Below, piece by piece: positions 1 to 5,515 of a stretch of DNA of 5,965 nucleotides. The DNA is from an uncultured Corynebacterium sp. (GTDB lineage: Bacteria > Actinomycetota > Actinomycetes > Mycobacteriales > Mycobacteriaceae). The stretch lies in the NCBI GenBank assembly GCA_915275065.1, contig CAJZGD010000159.1, positions 1-5,965 of the forward strand, given 5' to 3'. The translations under genes were made by a program, and so were the position numbers. Under the pieces are notes generated by a model. The model was not told where the DNA came from, did not search any database, and saw only the letters and a program-made list of their open reading frames with translations. The first letter of the stretch is position 1. The number at the start of each line of letters is the position of its first letter.

Positions 1-53
1 TACTGGTGTGGGAGGCGGTAAAAACAACGGGGGCTAGAATATTCGGCTACTTA

Positions 54-776
54 TTAGTAGACGTATACTACGTCACCAACCTGAAGTTCGTCGAAATATT
101 GAACGGCATCATCGTGCTTGAGGTGAATACACCCGTGCGACCACAGGTTGGGATTTCCCTCGTGGAAGGCAATACCGTTATTGGTGAAGTACACCGAATA
201 CGGCATGGGAGCGTTATTAAACGGCCGCGAAACCTCATTCTTCACCTTGCGAACCACACGGTGGGTCCCCTTGGGGGTTTCCCAGCCCACGGCACCGGAA
301 GACATGTCCCGAGCCGGGCCAAAAGCCTTACCGTTCTTCTGCAACCAAGTACGCTGCTTCGTTAAATCCACGCAGGCAGCCGCGGTGGGAGGGCAGGAAC
401 CATAATCGAAGTTTTCGCGCTCTTTCGCCAGGCGCTCGGCTTCCGCCCGGTCTTTGGCATCCTGGGCTTCTTTATTCTTTTCATCAACAATCCCGGGGGC
501 CACCGCATTGGCTGCACCATCGACGAGTTCTTTTGCTTTCTGAGCAGAGTTGGGATCTAGCTTCTCTGCTTCTTTATGTAGATCGTTGCGAGCCTTCCAG
601 GTATCATTGCGAATCTGGTTCGTAATGTCGACTGCGTTGGGCACGCCCGCAGATTGTGCAGAAGCAACAATGGGGCTTCCCACTGCCAACACCGAGAAAG
701 CGGCAATGGCAGCCGCGATACCTTTAATACGACGCTTCGTCGCAAAAGGCTGAGCATTACGTGACTTAAAATACAT
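54..776 (-). CDS. Secreted L,D-transpeptidase (YkuD family)
   Basis: Probably forms 3-3 (L,D) cross-links in peptidoglycan, or attaches proteins to it, outside the membrane. From the ATG at 776 the protein has 240 residues. A basic N-terminus (KRRIK, 14-18) leads into a hydrophobic stretch (about 19-37) and a likely signal-peptidase site after ASA (38-40). Residues 55-122 are charged and predicted helical, perhaps a spacer in place of the Ig-like domains of mycobacterial enzymes. The YkuD catalytic domain fills about 133-240; its active-site motif SHGCIHL gives catalytic Cys216 with His214, and His205 lies upstream in FHEGNPN. Cys128 and Cys135 flank the domain start. The frame is open up to an ATG at 860, but that start would put 28 unrelated residues before the signal peptide, while a TATAGT box lies 7 nt before the 776 ATG. 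It follows map in the same direction. The fold and catalytic motif are seen; the exact cross-linking reaction is inferred from the family. Confidence 0.93.
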   Translation of the reverse strand: MYFKSRNAQPFATKRRIKGIAAAIAAFSVLAVGSPIVASAQSAGVPNAVDITNQIRNDTWKARNDLHKEAEKLDPNSAQKAKELVDGAANAVAPGIVDEKNKEAQDAKDRAEAERLAKERENFDYGSCPPTAAACVDLTKQRTWLQKNGKAFGPARDMSSGAVGWETPKGTHRVVRKVKNEVSRPFNNAPMPYSVYFTNNGIAFHEGNPNLWSHGCIHLKHDDAVQYFDELQVGDVVYVY

Positions 777-789
777 GCTGAATACTATA
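777..789 (-). promoter_or_regulatory. Probable -10 box giving a leaderless L,D-transpeptidase mRNA
   Basis: On the minus strand TATAGT occupies 789-784, matching the corynebacterial -10 pattern TAnAnT. Transcription would begin about 7 bases later, at 776-777, which is the ATG itself. No good Shine-Dalgarno sequence precedes this ATG, which fits a leaderless message. I find no convincing -35 box, but -35 boxes are weakly conserved in this genus. Confidence 0.5.
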
Positions 790-817
790 GCCTGATTTTC
801 AGCAAAATTAGAGACTA

Positions 818-846
818 CACCCTCCCCAAGTGAGGGTGAATTTTTT
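818..846 (+). terminator. Hairpin with downstream T-run, plus orientation
   Basis: Perfect 7-bp inverted repeat CACCCTC (818-824) and GAGGGTG (832-838) with a 7-nt loop, followed on the plus strand by AATTTTTT (839-846). It looks like an intrinsic terminator, but no plus-strand gene precedes it. On the minus strand, where the genes are, no T-run follows it. It could stop antisense transcription or simply be a structured stretch upstream of the L,D-transpeptidase promoter. Confidence 0.35.
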
Positions 847-860
847 ATCATTTTCGCCAT

Positions 861-957
861 ACCCCCAGCTCAAAACCAATAGTCACAATTTGGCAAAGGG
901 GGATTATGGCACCCACCACACAATGAATGCAACAAGAATGCTCTCATATGCCCGTTA
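861..957. other. Intergenic gap between map and the L,D-transpeptidase upstream region
   Basis: This short gap follows the map stop codon. I see no strong GC-rich hairpin with a T-run on the minus strand, so map transcripts may run through toward the L,D-transpeptidase gene, which also seems to have its own promoter. Confidence 0.4.
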
Positions 958-1773
958 TTACTTCGTTATTTTATAGCGTGGTGTAAGGATACGGGGTCCC
1001 GTTGCGGTGGCGGCTACTGTGTGCTCCCAGTGGGCAGCGAGTGAACCATCGGCAGTGACCACCGTCCAGCCGTCGTCAAGCACAAAAGAATCGACGCCAC
1101 CCAGGGTAAGCATAGGTTCGATGGCCAGCACAGATCCCTCCTGGATAAGGGGCCCGCGGCCGGGACGTCCTTCGTTGGCAAGCCAGGGTTGTTCATGCAT
1201 GGTCCGGCCAATTCCGTGCCCCCCATAACCATCGACTATGCCAAGTGTTATATCCCATCGTTGCTCAGCTTGGCGGGTGGCTTGCTCTAAGGCGTGCGAA
1301 ACATCGCTGAGCCGGTTTCCTGGAATCATGGCCTTCATGCCCTCCATGAGCACCCATTCGGTGGCCTCATTCAGCGCCGCAGCCGGCGGCTTCAGGGCTT
1401 CCTGACCGCCAACACCAAACGTCCACGCGGAATCCCCCACCCACCCGTCGAGCGTGGCGCCGCAGTCGATAGAAACAAGGTCACCAGTCTGCACACGTGT
1501 GCGATCATTGGGGATGCCGTGAACGATTTCGGTATTGATCGACACACAGATTGACGCCGGAAACCCCTGATAACCCTGAAAAGTGGGGGTTGCCCCAGCA
1601 CCGCGAATGACGTCCTCGGCTACCTTATCGAGGTCAAGGGTGCTCACCCCAGCTGTTGCCGCTGCTTTGACTGCCTGAAGCGCCTTGCCGACTATTTCCC
1701 CGGCCGCCTGCATCGCATCCAATTCACCTGGTGTTTTAGCAGGAATTATTTTACGACGCTTCCGGAAAACCAT
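958..1773 (-). CDS. map: Methionine aminopeptidase, type I
   Basis: Cytosolic metalloprotease that removes the initiator methionine from nascent proteins whose second residue is small. The 271 residues match the usual type I length, without the N-terminal zinc-finger or SH3-binding extension of some actinobacterial paralogues. All five metal ligands can be placed by the family pattern: Asp103 (SIDCG), Asp114 (GDSAW), His186 (GHGIG), Glu219 (AIEP) and Glu250 (WEHT). His85 (VHGIP) and His193 (MHEQP) are the expected substrate-pocket histidines. The ATG at 1773 begins the usual MVFRKRRK-type N-terminus; its ribosome binding site is weak (GGGTAAG, close to the start). In related genomes map normally follows adk directly. 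Here an IS3-derived gene ends 22 nt upstream and a terminator lies beyond it, so map is probably transcribed from within or upstream of that gene. A weak TATATC box near 1801-1807 is a possible private promoter. The enzyme itself looks intact. Confidence 0.97.
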   Translation of the reverse strand: MVFRKRRKIIPAKTPGELDAMQAAGEIVGKALQAVKAAATAGVSTLDLDKVAEDVIRGAGATPTFQGYQGFPASICVSINTEIVHGIPNDRTRVQTGDLVSIDCGATLDGWVGDSAWTFGVGGQEALKPPAAALNEATEWVLMEGMKAMIPGNRLSDVSHALEQATRQAEQRWDITLGIVDGYGGHGIGRTMHEQPWLANEGRPGRGPLIQEGSVLAIEPMLTLGGVDSFVLDDGWTVVTADGSLAAHWEHTVAATATGPRILTPRYKITK

Positions 1774-1796
1774 TTCTTACCCGTATTTCTACCCGT
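1772..1796. repeat. Imperfect tandem repeat at the map start
   Basis: ATTTCTTACCCGT (1772-1784) is followed directly by ATTTCTACCCGT (1785-1796), a 13-nt and a 12-nt unit differing by one base. The pair fills the whole gap between the stop of the transposase-derived gene and the map start and overlaps both ends. It may be a trace of the insertion or deletion that created this junction, or simple slippage. Confidence 0.6.
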
Positions 1797-2410
1797 TATT
1801 TCGATATATGTGGTGAATTGGTTTTACCACGAATTCCAAGCCGATGCATGGACCGCCGCACCTCATTAATTTTTACTTCCCAATGATATTGCTGCATCAG
1901 TTGGGCGGCGATCCGGGCTGCCCCAAATACTTCATTGGAATCTAACCAAATCTGGTAGACAAAAAGATCAAGTTTATCGTTCAGTCGCTGCTGCTTCAGT
2001 CGGTTTTCGCGGCGGGGTTCCTCGATGTGCTTATAAAAACCGCCCTTAGTGACCCCCAGCATGCGCGCCATGCGGCTAAGATCAAAGTTGCCGCGTTCTT
2101 GTTCCATGAGGTCGAATTTTTCGCTCTTGGTGGCATGCTCAGGCAGATTTTTCTTCATCACTGCCAAAAATTGTTTGTCGAGGTCTTCGTTGCGCTGTTG
2201 GCGGGCGAGTCGGCGTTCTTTAATTTTTTGGGCCCGGGCGGCGGCCCGGCTGTCACGGCTGTCAAGTTCGGATTGGATTTTCACCCATCTGCTGAGAGTC
2301 ATGGGGTTGACGCCTACTTCTTTAGCGACTGCGCTGATTGGCCGCCCGGTGTCGAGCACCATCCGTGCCGAACGTTTCCGGAACCGCCAATCGTAATGTT
2401 TATTTGCCAT
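1796..2410 (-). CDS. IS3-family transposase-derived protein lacking the DDE domain
   Basis: The 204-residue protein resembles IS3-family OrfA joined in frame to the beginning of OrfB. Residues about 8-45 are the OrfA helix-turn-helix (ISAVAKEVGVNPMTLSRWV). Residues about 52-90 are highly charged and likely coiled coil, as in OrfA oligomerisation segments. Residues about 99-130 form an OrfB-type HTH (LSRMARMLGVTKGGFYKH), and about 145-196 match the conserved HTH_21-like segment (IWLDSNEVFGAARIAAQLM, ending GIRGKTN). The frame then stops exactly where the rve integrase core should begin, so no catalytic Asp-Asp-Glu residues are present and it cannot transpose by itself. The start is supported by AAGGGG at 2420-2425, 9 nt before the ATG. 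The frame shows no internal stop or frameshift. It lies between adk and map, which are normally adjacent. It is either a truncated IS remnant or a retained DNA-binding protein; the sequence alone does not decide. I could not find matching IS ends. Confidence 0.8.
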   Translation of the reverse strand: MANKHYDWRFRKRSARMVLDTGRPISAVAKEVGVNPMTLSRWVKIQSELDSRDSRAAARAQKIKERRLARQQRNEDLDKQFLAVMKKNLPEHATKSEKFDLMEQERGNFDLSRMARMLGVTKGGFYKHIEEPRRENRLKQQRLNDKLDLFVYQIWLDSNEVFGAARIAAQLMQQYHWEVKINEVRRSMHRLGIRGKTNSPHISK

Positions 2411-2459
2411 AAAGCTTATCCCCTTTCCGTCTGGTTAGCGTTCAACAATTAGATTACCA
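2411..2459 (-). promoter_or_regulatory. Probable promoter and ribosome binding site of the transposase-derived gene
   Basis: On the minus strand an extended -10 candidate TGGTAATCT lies at 2459-2451, predicting a start near 2444 and a leader of about 34 nt. The leader carries a good Shine-Dalgarno, GGAAAGGGG at 2428-2420, 9 nt before the ATG. The -35 region is weak. Because the next gap is only 22 nt, this promoter would also be expected to serve map. Confidence 0.4.
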
Positions 2460-2505
2460 ACCAATCACCGTGGCCGAAAAGAGAACCGAAATGTTATGGG
2501 CAAAC

Positions 2506-2544
2506 AAAAACCAGCATCATATGCTTTTCTGCACAAGTGCTGGT
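2506..2544 (-). terminator. Intrinsic terminator after adk
   Basis: On the minus strand ACCAGCA (2544-2538) pairs with TGCTGGT (2516-2510), and an inner stem TGTGC/GCATA closes an AGAAAA loop. The 3' arm runs directly into TTTTTGTTTG. It starts 23 nt after the adk stop codon and should end the secY-adk transcript before the transposase-derived gene and map. Confidence 0.8.
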
Positions 2545-2567
2545 ATTTTGTAGCTATTTTTTATCAA

Positions 2568-3113
2568 TTACTTGCCTAATGCAGTCATAGTTGCTGCATT
2601 AATTTCTTCCACCGTGCCCTCGGCGGGGATTGTGATAATCCGATCGGCATAGTGTTCGATGAGCGGTGCGGTTTCATTCCGGTACACCTGCAACCGGGTG
2701 CGGATGGTTTCTTCGTTATCGTCGGCGCGGCCGCGGGCCAGCATGCGGGAGACCACCACGTCCTCAGAAACTTGGAAGTTCACCACACCGTCGAGGGCGA
2801 CACCTGCTTCAGTGAGGAACCCGTCGAGGATTTCGGCCTGTTCCACGGTGCGGGGGAACCCGTCGAGGAGGAAACCGTCGCGAGCGTCGTCCTCGGCCAG
2901 GCGTTCCTTCACCATGCGAGCGGTCACATCGGTGGGAACCAGTTTGCCGGCATCAATGTAGCTTTTCGCTTCGAGCCCCAGGGGGGTGCCGTCACCAATG
3001 TTGGCGCGGAATAGGTCACCCGTGGAAATGTGGGGAACACCAAGTTTTTCGGAAAGAATGACGGCCTGGGTGCCTTTACCGGCACCAGGGGGGCCGAGAA
3101 GTACGAGTCGCAT
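2568..3113 (-). CDS. adk: Adenylate kinase
   Basis: Catalyses ATP + AMP to 2 ADP in the cytosol, keeping adenylate nucleotides balanced. The 181 residues correspond to the short form known from Mycobacterium tuberculosis, in which the LID insert is reduced to a loop (about 127-140, GRADDNEETIRTR) without zinc-binding cysteines. The P-loop is GPPGAGKGT (7-15). AMP-binding residues include Thr31 and Arg36 (STGDLFR) and Arg88 in the signature FLLDGFPRT (81-89). Arg123, Arg129, Arg138 and Arg140 are available for phosphate binding. The ATG at 3113 lies one base after the secY stop (TAA-T-ATG), so translation is very probably coupled to secY, and no separate promoter is seen. A terminator follows at 2506-2544. 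The gene looks complete and ordinary; only its separation from map is unusual. Confidence 0.97.
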   Translation of the reverse strand: MRLVLLGPPGAGKGTQAVILSEKLGVPHISTGDLFRANIGDGTPLGLEAKSYIDAGKLVPTDVTARMVKERLAEDDARDGFLLDGFPRTVEQAEILDGFLTEAGVALDGVVNFQVSEDVVVSRMLARGRADDNEETIRTRLQVYRNETAPLIEHYADRIITIPAEGTVEEINAATMTALGK

Positions 3114-3114
3114 A

Positions 3115-4437
3115 TTACTTCAGGAGTCCTTCGTAGTTGCTTTGCAGGAGTTGGGATTCGATTTGCTTGACGGTGGTCAAAGCAACCGACACCATAATGA
3201 GGATTGCGGTGCCACCGAACGGCGTGGACGAGCCAGCCCGGGCAGCCACACCAAAGTCCAGCATAATGTTCGGGAGGATAGCAATCACGCCCAGGTAGAG
3301 GGCGCCGACGAACAGGAGTCGGTTCATCACATAGCCCAAGTATTCGGCGGTGGGGCGACCAGGGCGAATACCCGGAATGAAGCCACCGTATTTCTTCATG
3401 TTTTCCGCCTGCTCGGCCGGATCGTATTGCACCGACACGTAGAAGTAGGAGAAGAAGATGATGAGCACAAAGTACAGCACAATGTACTGCCACGACGAAG
3501 GGGTTTGCAGGTATTGGATGACGTTACGCTGCCACCAGTTATCCGGCGGGGTGGGGGAACCAGAGTTGACGATTTGGGTGATGAGCACCGGCATATAGAT
3601 CAGCGAGGATGCGAAGATCACCGGGATCACACCACCCTGGTTGACCTTGAGCGGCAGGTAGGTGGAGGAGCCGCCATATTGGCGCCGGCCCACCATGCGC
3701 TTGGCGTATTGCACCGGGATACGACGCTGGCCTTGTTCCACAAAGACCACGCCCACGACCAACACAATGACGGCAACAAGCACGAGGCTAAACACGAGCC
3801 CGCCGGAGCCGTGGAGGATATTGACCCCGTCGGCGGGAATGCGGGTGGCAATACCGGCAAAGATGAGCAGCGACATGCCGTTGCCCACGCCCCGCTCGGT
3901 GATGATTTCGCCCAGCCACATCACCAACACCGCGCCGGCCGACATGACAAGCACGAGAATGATGAGGTCGAAAAGGGTGCGGCCTTCTTTGAGCACCCGG
4001 GTGCCCTGGCCGAGGAGTTGTTCCCGGTCGGCGAGGGCCACAATGCCGGACGATTGCAGCAGGGCCAGCGCCAATGTGAGGTACCGGGTGTACTGGTCCA
4101 TTTTGGCTTGGCCGGATTGCCCCTCTTTTTTCAACTCTTCAAACCGCGGAATCACCACGGTAAGAAGCTGCACAATAATGGAGGCAGTGATGTAGGGCAT
4201 CACGCCAATGGCAAAAATGGACAGTTGCAGCAAGGCGCCGCCAGAGAACAGGTTGATTAAGGCGTAGACACCCTGAGAATCGGATGTCAACTGGTGAATA
4301 CGTGCTGAAATGGAAACGTAATCAACACCCGGCGACGGTATCTGGGCACCGATGCGGTACAAAATGATCAGGGCAAGAGAAATAAGTATTTTCTTGCGCA
4401 GATCCGCATCCTTAAATGCCTGAAGAATGGCGGACAC
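3115..4437 (-). CDS. secY: Preprotein translocase subunit SecY
   Basis: Channel-forming subunit of the SecYEG translocon in the cytoplasmic membrane, which passes unfolded proteins outward with SecA and inserts membrane proteins with ribosomes. The 440 residues and alternating hydrophobic stretches fit the family's ten membrane helices. The first family signature lies at about 66-86 (GGALLQLSIFAIGVMPYITA), including the plug-end region. The second lies at about 181-196 (ERGVGNGMSLLIFAG). The positively charged cytoplasmic loop VEQGQRRIPVQYAKRM spans 233-248, and the C5 loop with KKYGGFIPGIRPGRPT spans 348-363. The start is GTG at 4437, supported by AGGAGG at 4442-4447 (4 nt gap) and the MSAILQAFKDADLRKK beginning shared with other corynebacteria. 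adk follows after one base. In many bacteria secY follows rplO in the ribosomal-protein operon; here no ribosomal gene is in the 1.5 kb upstream and a separate promoter is predicted at 4544-4572. Confidence 0.98.
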   Translation of the reverse strand: MSAILQAFKDADLRKKILISLALIILYRIGAQIPSPGVDYVSISARIHQLTSDSQGVYALINLFSGGALLQLSIFAIGVMPYITASIIVQLLTVVIPRFEELKKEGQSGQAKMDQYTRYLTLALALLQSSGIVALADREQLLGQGTRVLKEGRTLFDLIILVLVMSAGAVLVMWLGEIITERGVGNGMSLLIFAGIATRIPADGVNILHGSGGLVFSLVLVAVIVLVVGVVFVEQGQRRIPVQYAKRMVGRRQYGGSSTYLPLKVNQGGVIPVIFASSLIYMPVLITQIVNSGSPTPPDNWWQRNVIQYLQTPSSWQYIVLYFVLIIFFSYFYVSVQYDPAEQAENMKKYGGFIPGIRPGRPTAEYLGYVMNRLLFVGALYLGVIAILPNIMLDFGVAARAGSSTPFGGTAILIMVSVALTTVKQIESQLLQSNYEGLLK

Positions 4438-4441
4438 TTAG

Positions 4442-4455
4442 CCTCCTGGCTCCTC
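4442..4455 (-). promoter_or_regulatory. Ribosome binding site for secY supporting a GTG start
   Basis: On the minus strand GAGGAG (4455-4450) and AGGAGG (4447-4442) lie in tandem just before the GTG start. The nearer one is a full Shine-Dalgarno but leaves only 4 nt to the start codon, while the farther one leaves 12, so both are off the ideal spacing. Confidence 0.75.
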
Positions 4456-4458
4456 ACG

Positions 4459-4518
4459 CAGCCATAGGGCTGGCAGGAAAATTTTGTGTTTGGTTGATAC
4501 CCCGCGGTTTTCGTGGGG
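4459..4518 (-). other. Two hairpins in the secY leader
   Basis: The predicted 5' leader of about 100 nt contains a GC-rich hairpin at 4500-4518 (CCCC/GGGG plus CG/CG around one mismatch, loop AAAAC). A second hairpin at 4459-4472 (CAGCC, 4-nt loop, GGCTG) sits just before the tandem ribosome binding sites. Neither has a T-run, so they are not classical terminators. They could influence translation, but no known leader family is recognised. Confidence 0.35.
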
Positions 4519-4543
4519 CGATTTAGAATTGACTGACCTTGCT

Positions 4544-4572
4544 ACTCTATCATCAGAGTCAAACTAAGTCAC
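4544..4572 (-). promoter_or_regulatory. Probable secY-adk promoter
   Basis: On the minus strand GTGACT (4572-4567) lies 17 bp before TAGAGT (4549-4544). The -10 is preceded by TGA, giving an extended -10 TGATAGAGT. The transcript would start near 4537, leaving a leader of about 100 nt before the GTG start. Confidence 0.55.
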
Positions 4573-4604
4573 AGTCAGGTATGTAAGCACTCCCCCATAA
4601 AATA

Positions 4605-4697
4605 TTAAAAGAAAATCCTTAATCTTGGATCAATACTATGCCCTAGTTTCAGCTTTTGTTGCCGCTTCGCCCCGACGCCCATGGTAATCTGTTGCAT
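4605..4697 (-). CDS. Candidate small basic ORF (30 residues)
   Basis: ATG at 4697 with GGTGGAG 4 nt upstream; the product begins MQQITMGVGAKRQQKLKLGH and is rich in Lys, Arg and Gln, with no membrane segment. It lies directly upstream of the secY promoter in the same direction. I do not recognise it. The ribosome binding site is the only support and a chance frame is quite possible. Confidence 0.22.
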   Translation of the reverse strand: MQQITMGVGAKRQQKLKLGHSIDPRLRIFF

Positions 4698-4730
4698 AAT
4701 ACTCCACCCAAACGGGAGCAGATTCTTATC

Positions 4731-4925
4731 CTACCAGCAGCAAGAATCCCCACGGATCGACTCCGAGAACGTCCGCACTGGTTCGCATTCATCCATGTCA
4801 TTTAGCTCATAAGCACAGATGCTGGCGACGGAGTGGTCCCGCAAAGCCGCCACGCTTTTCGACGCTGGTGGTCGCCCGATATTGCTAGCCCCGAAGTAGC
4901 CAAGCCAACAATGATGAATGAAGAA
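4731..4925 (-). pseudogene. Possible remnant of an unrecognised gene (3' part)
   Basis: A minus-strand frame is open for 64 codons between a TGA at 4926-4928 and a TAG at 4731-4733. It has no ATG near its beginning; the first plausible start is a GTG at 4853 without a ribosome binding site. Its codon choice and composition resemble coding DNA (WLGYFGASNIGRPPASK, then ALRDHSVASICAYELND) and it ends in a cysteine-rich tail (SCCW). It could be the end of a gene that has lost its beginning. I recognise no family, and chance is not excluded. Confidence 0.25.
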
Positions 4926-4947
4926 TCACCCGCCCGGCATCACAGGA

Positions 4948-5022
4948 CTAGACACAATACTCACGAATCTCCACCGATGCCCCACGAAATAAAGCCCTAG
5001 CCGCCACCCCTGCATCAAACAT
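4948..5022 (-). CDS. Candidate leaderless small ORF (24 residues) or gene remnant
   Basis: The product begins MFDAGVAARALFRGASVEIR and ends at a TAG at 4948-4950. A perfect TATAAT at 5033-5028 lies 5 nt before its ATG, which would start transcription on the start codon. There is no Shine-Dalgarno. It may be a small protein, or the first codons of a gene now broken, since the frames downstream to 4731 also look partly coding. No family is recognised. Confidence 0.3.
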   Translation of the reverse strand: MFDAGVAARALFRGASVEIREYCV

Positions 5023-5027
5023 AAGCA

Positions 5028-5033
5028 ATTATA
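5028..5033 (-). promoter_or_regulatory. Consensus TATAAT box before the 24-residue ORF
   Basis: Perfect -10 hexamer on the minus strand with no clear -35. Its predicted start point falls at 5021-5022, the A or T of the ATG. Confidence 0.4.
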
Positions 5034-5096
5034 CTTGTTAGTGCTTTACACCTTTTGGACTACCCCGTTTTCTCCCCCATTATTGGTTTTGCCATA

Positions 5097-5117
5097 GATA
5101 ATTATATGGTCATTATC
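5097..5117. promoter_or_regulatory. GATAAT/ATTATC inverted repeat with embedded TATAAT
   Basis: GATAAT (5097-5102) and ATTATC (5112-5117) form an inverted repeat with a 9-bp spacer. On the minus strand TATAAT (5106-5101) lies inside it, 5 nt before an ATG at 5095 that opens only an 11-codon frame. On the plus strand GGGGAGG stands before an ATG at 5128 that also opens only 11 codons. It could be an operator-promoter left from a lost gene. Confidence 0.3.
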
Positions 5118-5177
5118 GGGGAGGGCCATGAAAACGCCAAATGGCACAAACAACTACGTCTGACTTTAGATTTCAGC

Positions 5178-5196
5178 GATGATGATAATCATCTAT
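5178..5196. promoter_or_regulatory. Fur/Zur-like operator candidate
   Basis: GATGATAATCATC (5181-5193) is a perfect 6-1-6 palindrome. The 19-bp window agrees with the classical Fur box GATAATGATAATCATTATC at 14 positions, including the whole central ATGATAATCAT. TGATAATCA recurs at 5199-5207. In corynebacteria the Fur-family regulator is usually the zinc sensor Zur. No intact target gene is adjacent, so function is uncertain. Confidence 0.3.
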
Positions 5197-5260
5197 TGTG
5201 ATAATCAGGCGAGGTTTTTGGCCCGACAACGGTTGCCTTCTCCTCGCAAAGGTGATACAA

Positions 5261-5406
5261 AAACAGCACCCGGCTCTTATACTTGTATTAGTGGTTTCGG
5301 GTAGTCATGATTGGCGGGAATCCGAGAAGAAGCCAACAGTGTCGGATTCCAGCCTCGCTGGGGCTACCGTGACCCTTGCTACTCATACAAGTGACGGGTG
5401 CTGTTT
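5261..5406. repeat. Long nested imperfect inverted repeat
   Basis: Four pairs of arms share nearly one centre: AAACAGCACCCG (5261-5272) with CGGGTGCTGTTT (5395-5406); ACTTGTATTAGT (5281-5292) with ACTCATACAAGT (5381-5392), one mismatch; GGTAG (5300-5304) with CTACC (5364-5368); and GGAATCCGA (5317-5325) with TCGGATTCC (5342-5350), extended by GGC/GCC across one mismatch. The terminal loop is 16 nt (5326-5341). Together they give an arm-and-bulge stem of 146 nt. It could be a structured RNA, a foldback or MITE-like element, or a DNA cruciform. I recognise no known family. Confidence 0.65.
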
Positions 5407-5407
5407 A

Positions 5408-5465
5408 ACGAAGTGGGATAGTGACAATAGAAATGGCAGTTTCTATTGGTGCTATCCCGCTTTGT
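5408..5465. repeat. 58-nt hairpin with 26-position stem
   Basis: Arms 5408-5433 and 5440-5465 pair around a 6-nt loop (TGGCAG). Only 5424/5449 is mismatched; four positions are G-T on the plus strand (5410, 5414, 5422, 5423). The innermost 9 and the block GGGATAG/CTATCCC are perfect. It begins two bases after the larger inverted repeat. No T-run follows on either side, so it is not a typical terminator. Confidence 0.75.
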
Positions 5466-5515
5466 GGGTTTCACGCGACGTGCGCGCTATATTGTAGTCA
5501 GCGCCATACCGCCAA

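Noticed and set aside
1..53. Terminator after the L,D-transpeptidase gene
   Set aside because: Only a short AT palindrome (GAATATTC) and a GTTGTTTTTACC stretch are visible; no stable stem precedes a T-run.
1774..2460. Full insertion sequence with terminal inverted repeats
   Set aside because: I could not find matching ends beginning TG and ending CA around the transposase-derived gene, nor a clear target-site duplication, so only the gene remnant is annotated.
2986..4260. Long plus-strand open frame opposite secY and adk
   Set aside because: It is antisense to two certain genes, rich in His, Asp and Gly in a way typical of reverse-strand translation of a membrane protein, and has no recognised motif.
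5403..5409. GTTTAAC resembling an integron attC inner core site (RYYYAAC) next to a hairpin
   Set aside because: The partner GTTRRRY is missing at the other end of the hairpin and no integrase or cassette array is seen.
5395..5421. Slight resemblance to the CTGTTTA segment of bacterial SRP RNA
   Set aside because: The diagnostic GGAAGGAAGCAG apical region is absent, so the match is only a few bases.
5198..5497. Plus-strand open frame of 99 codons beginning with GTG
   Set aside because: It spans the nested inverted repeats, lacks a ribosome binding site, and its translation matches no family that I know. Structure explains the sequence better than coding does, though a small protein is not excluded.
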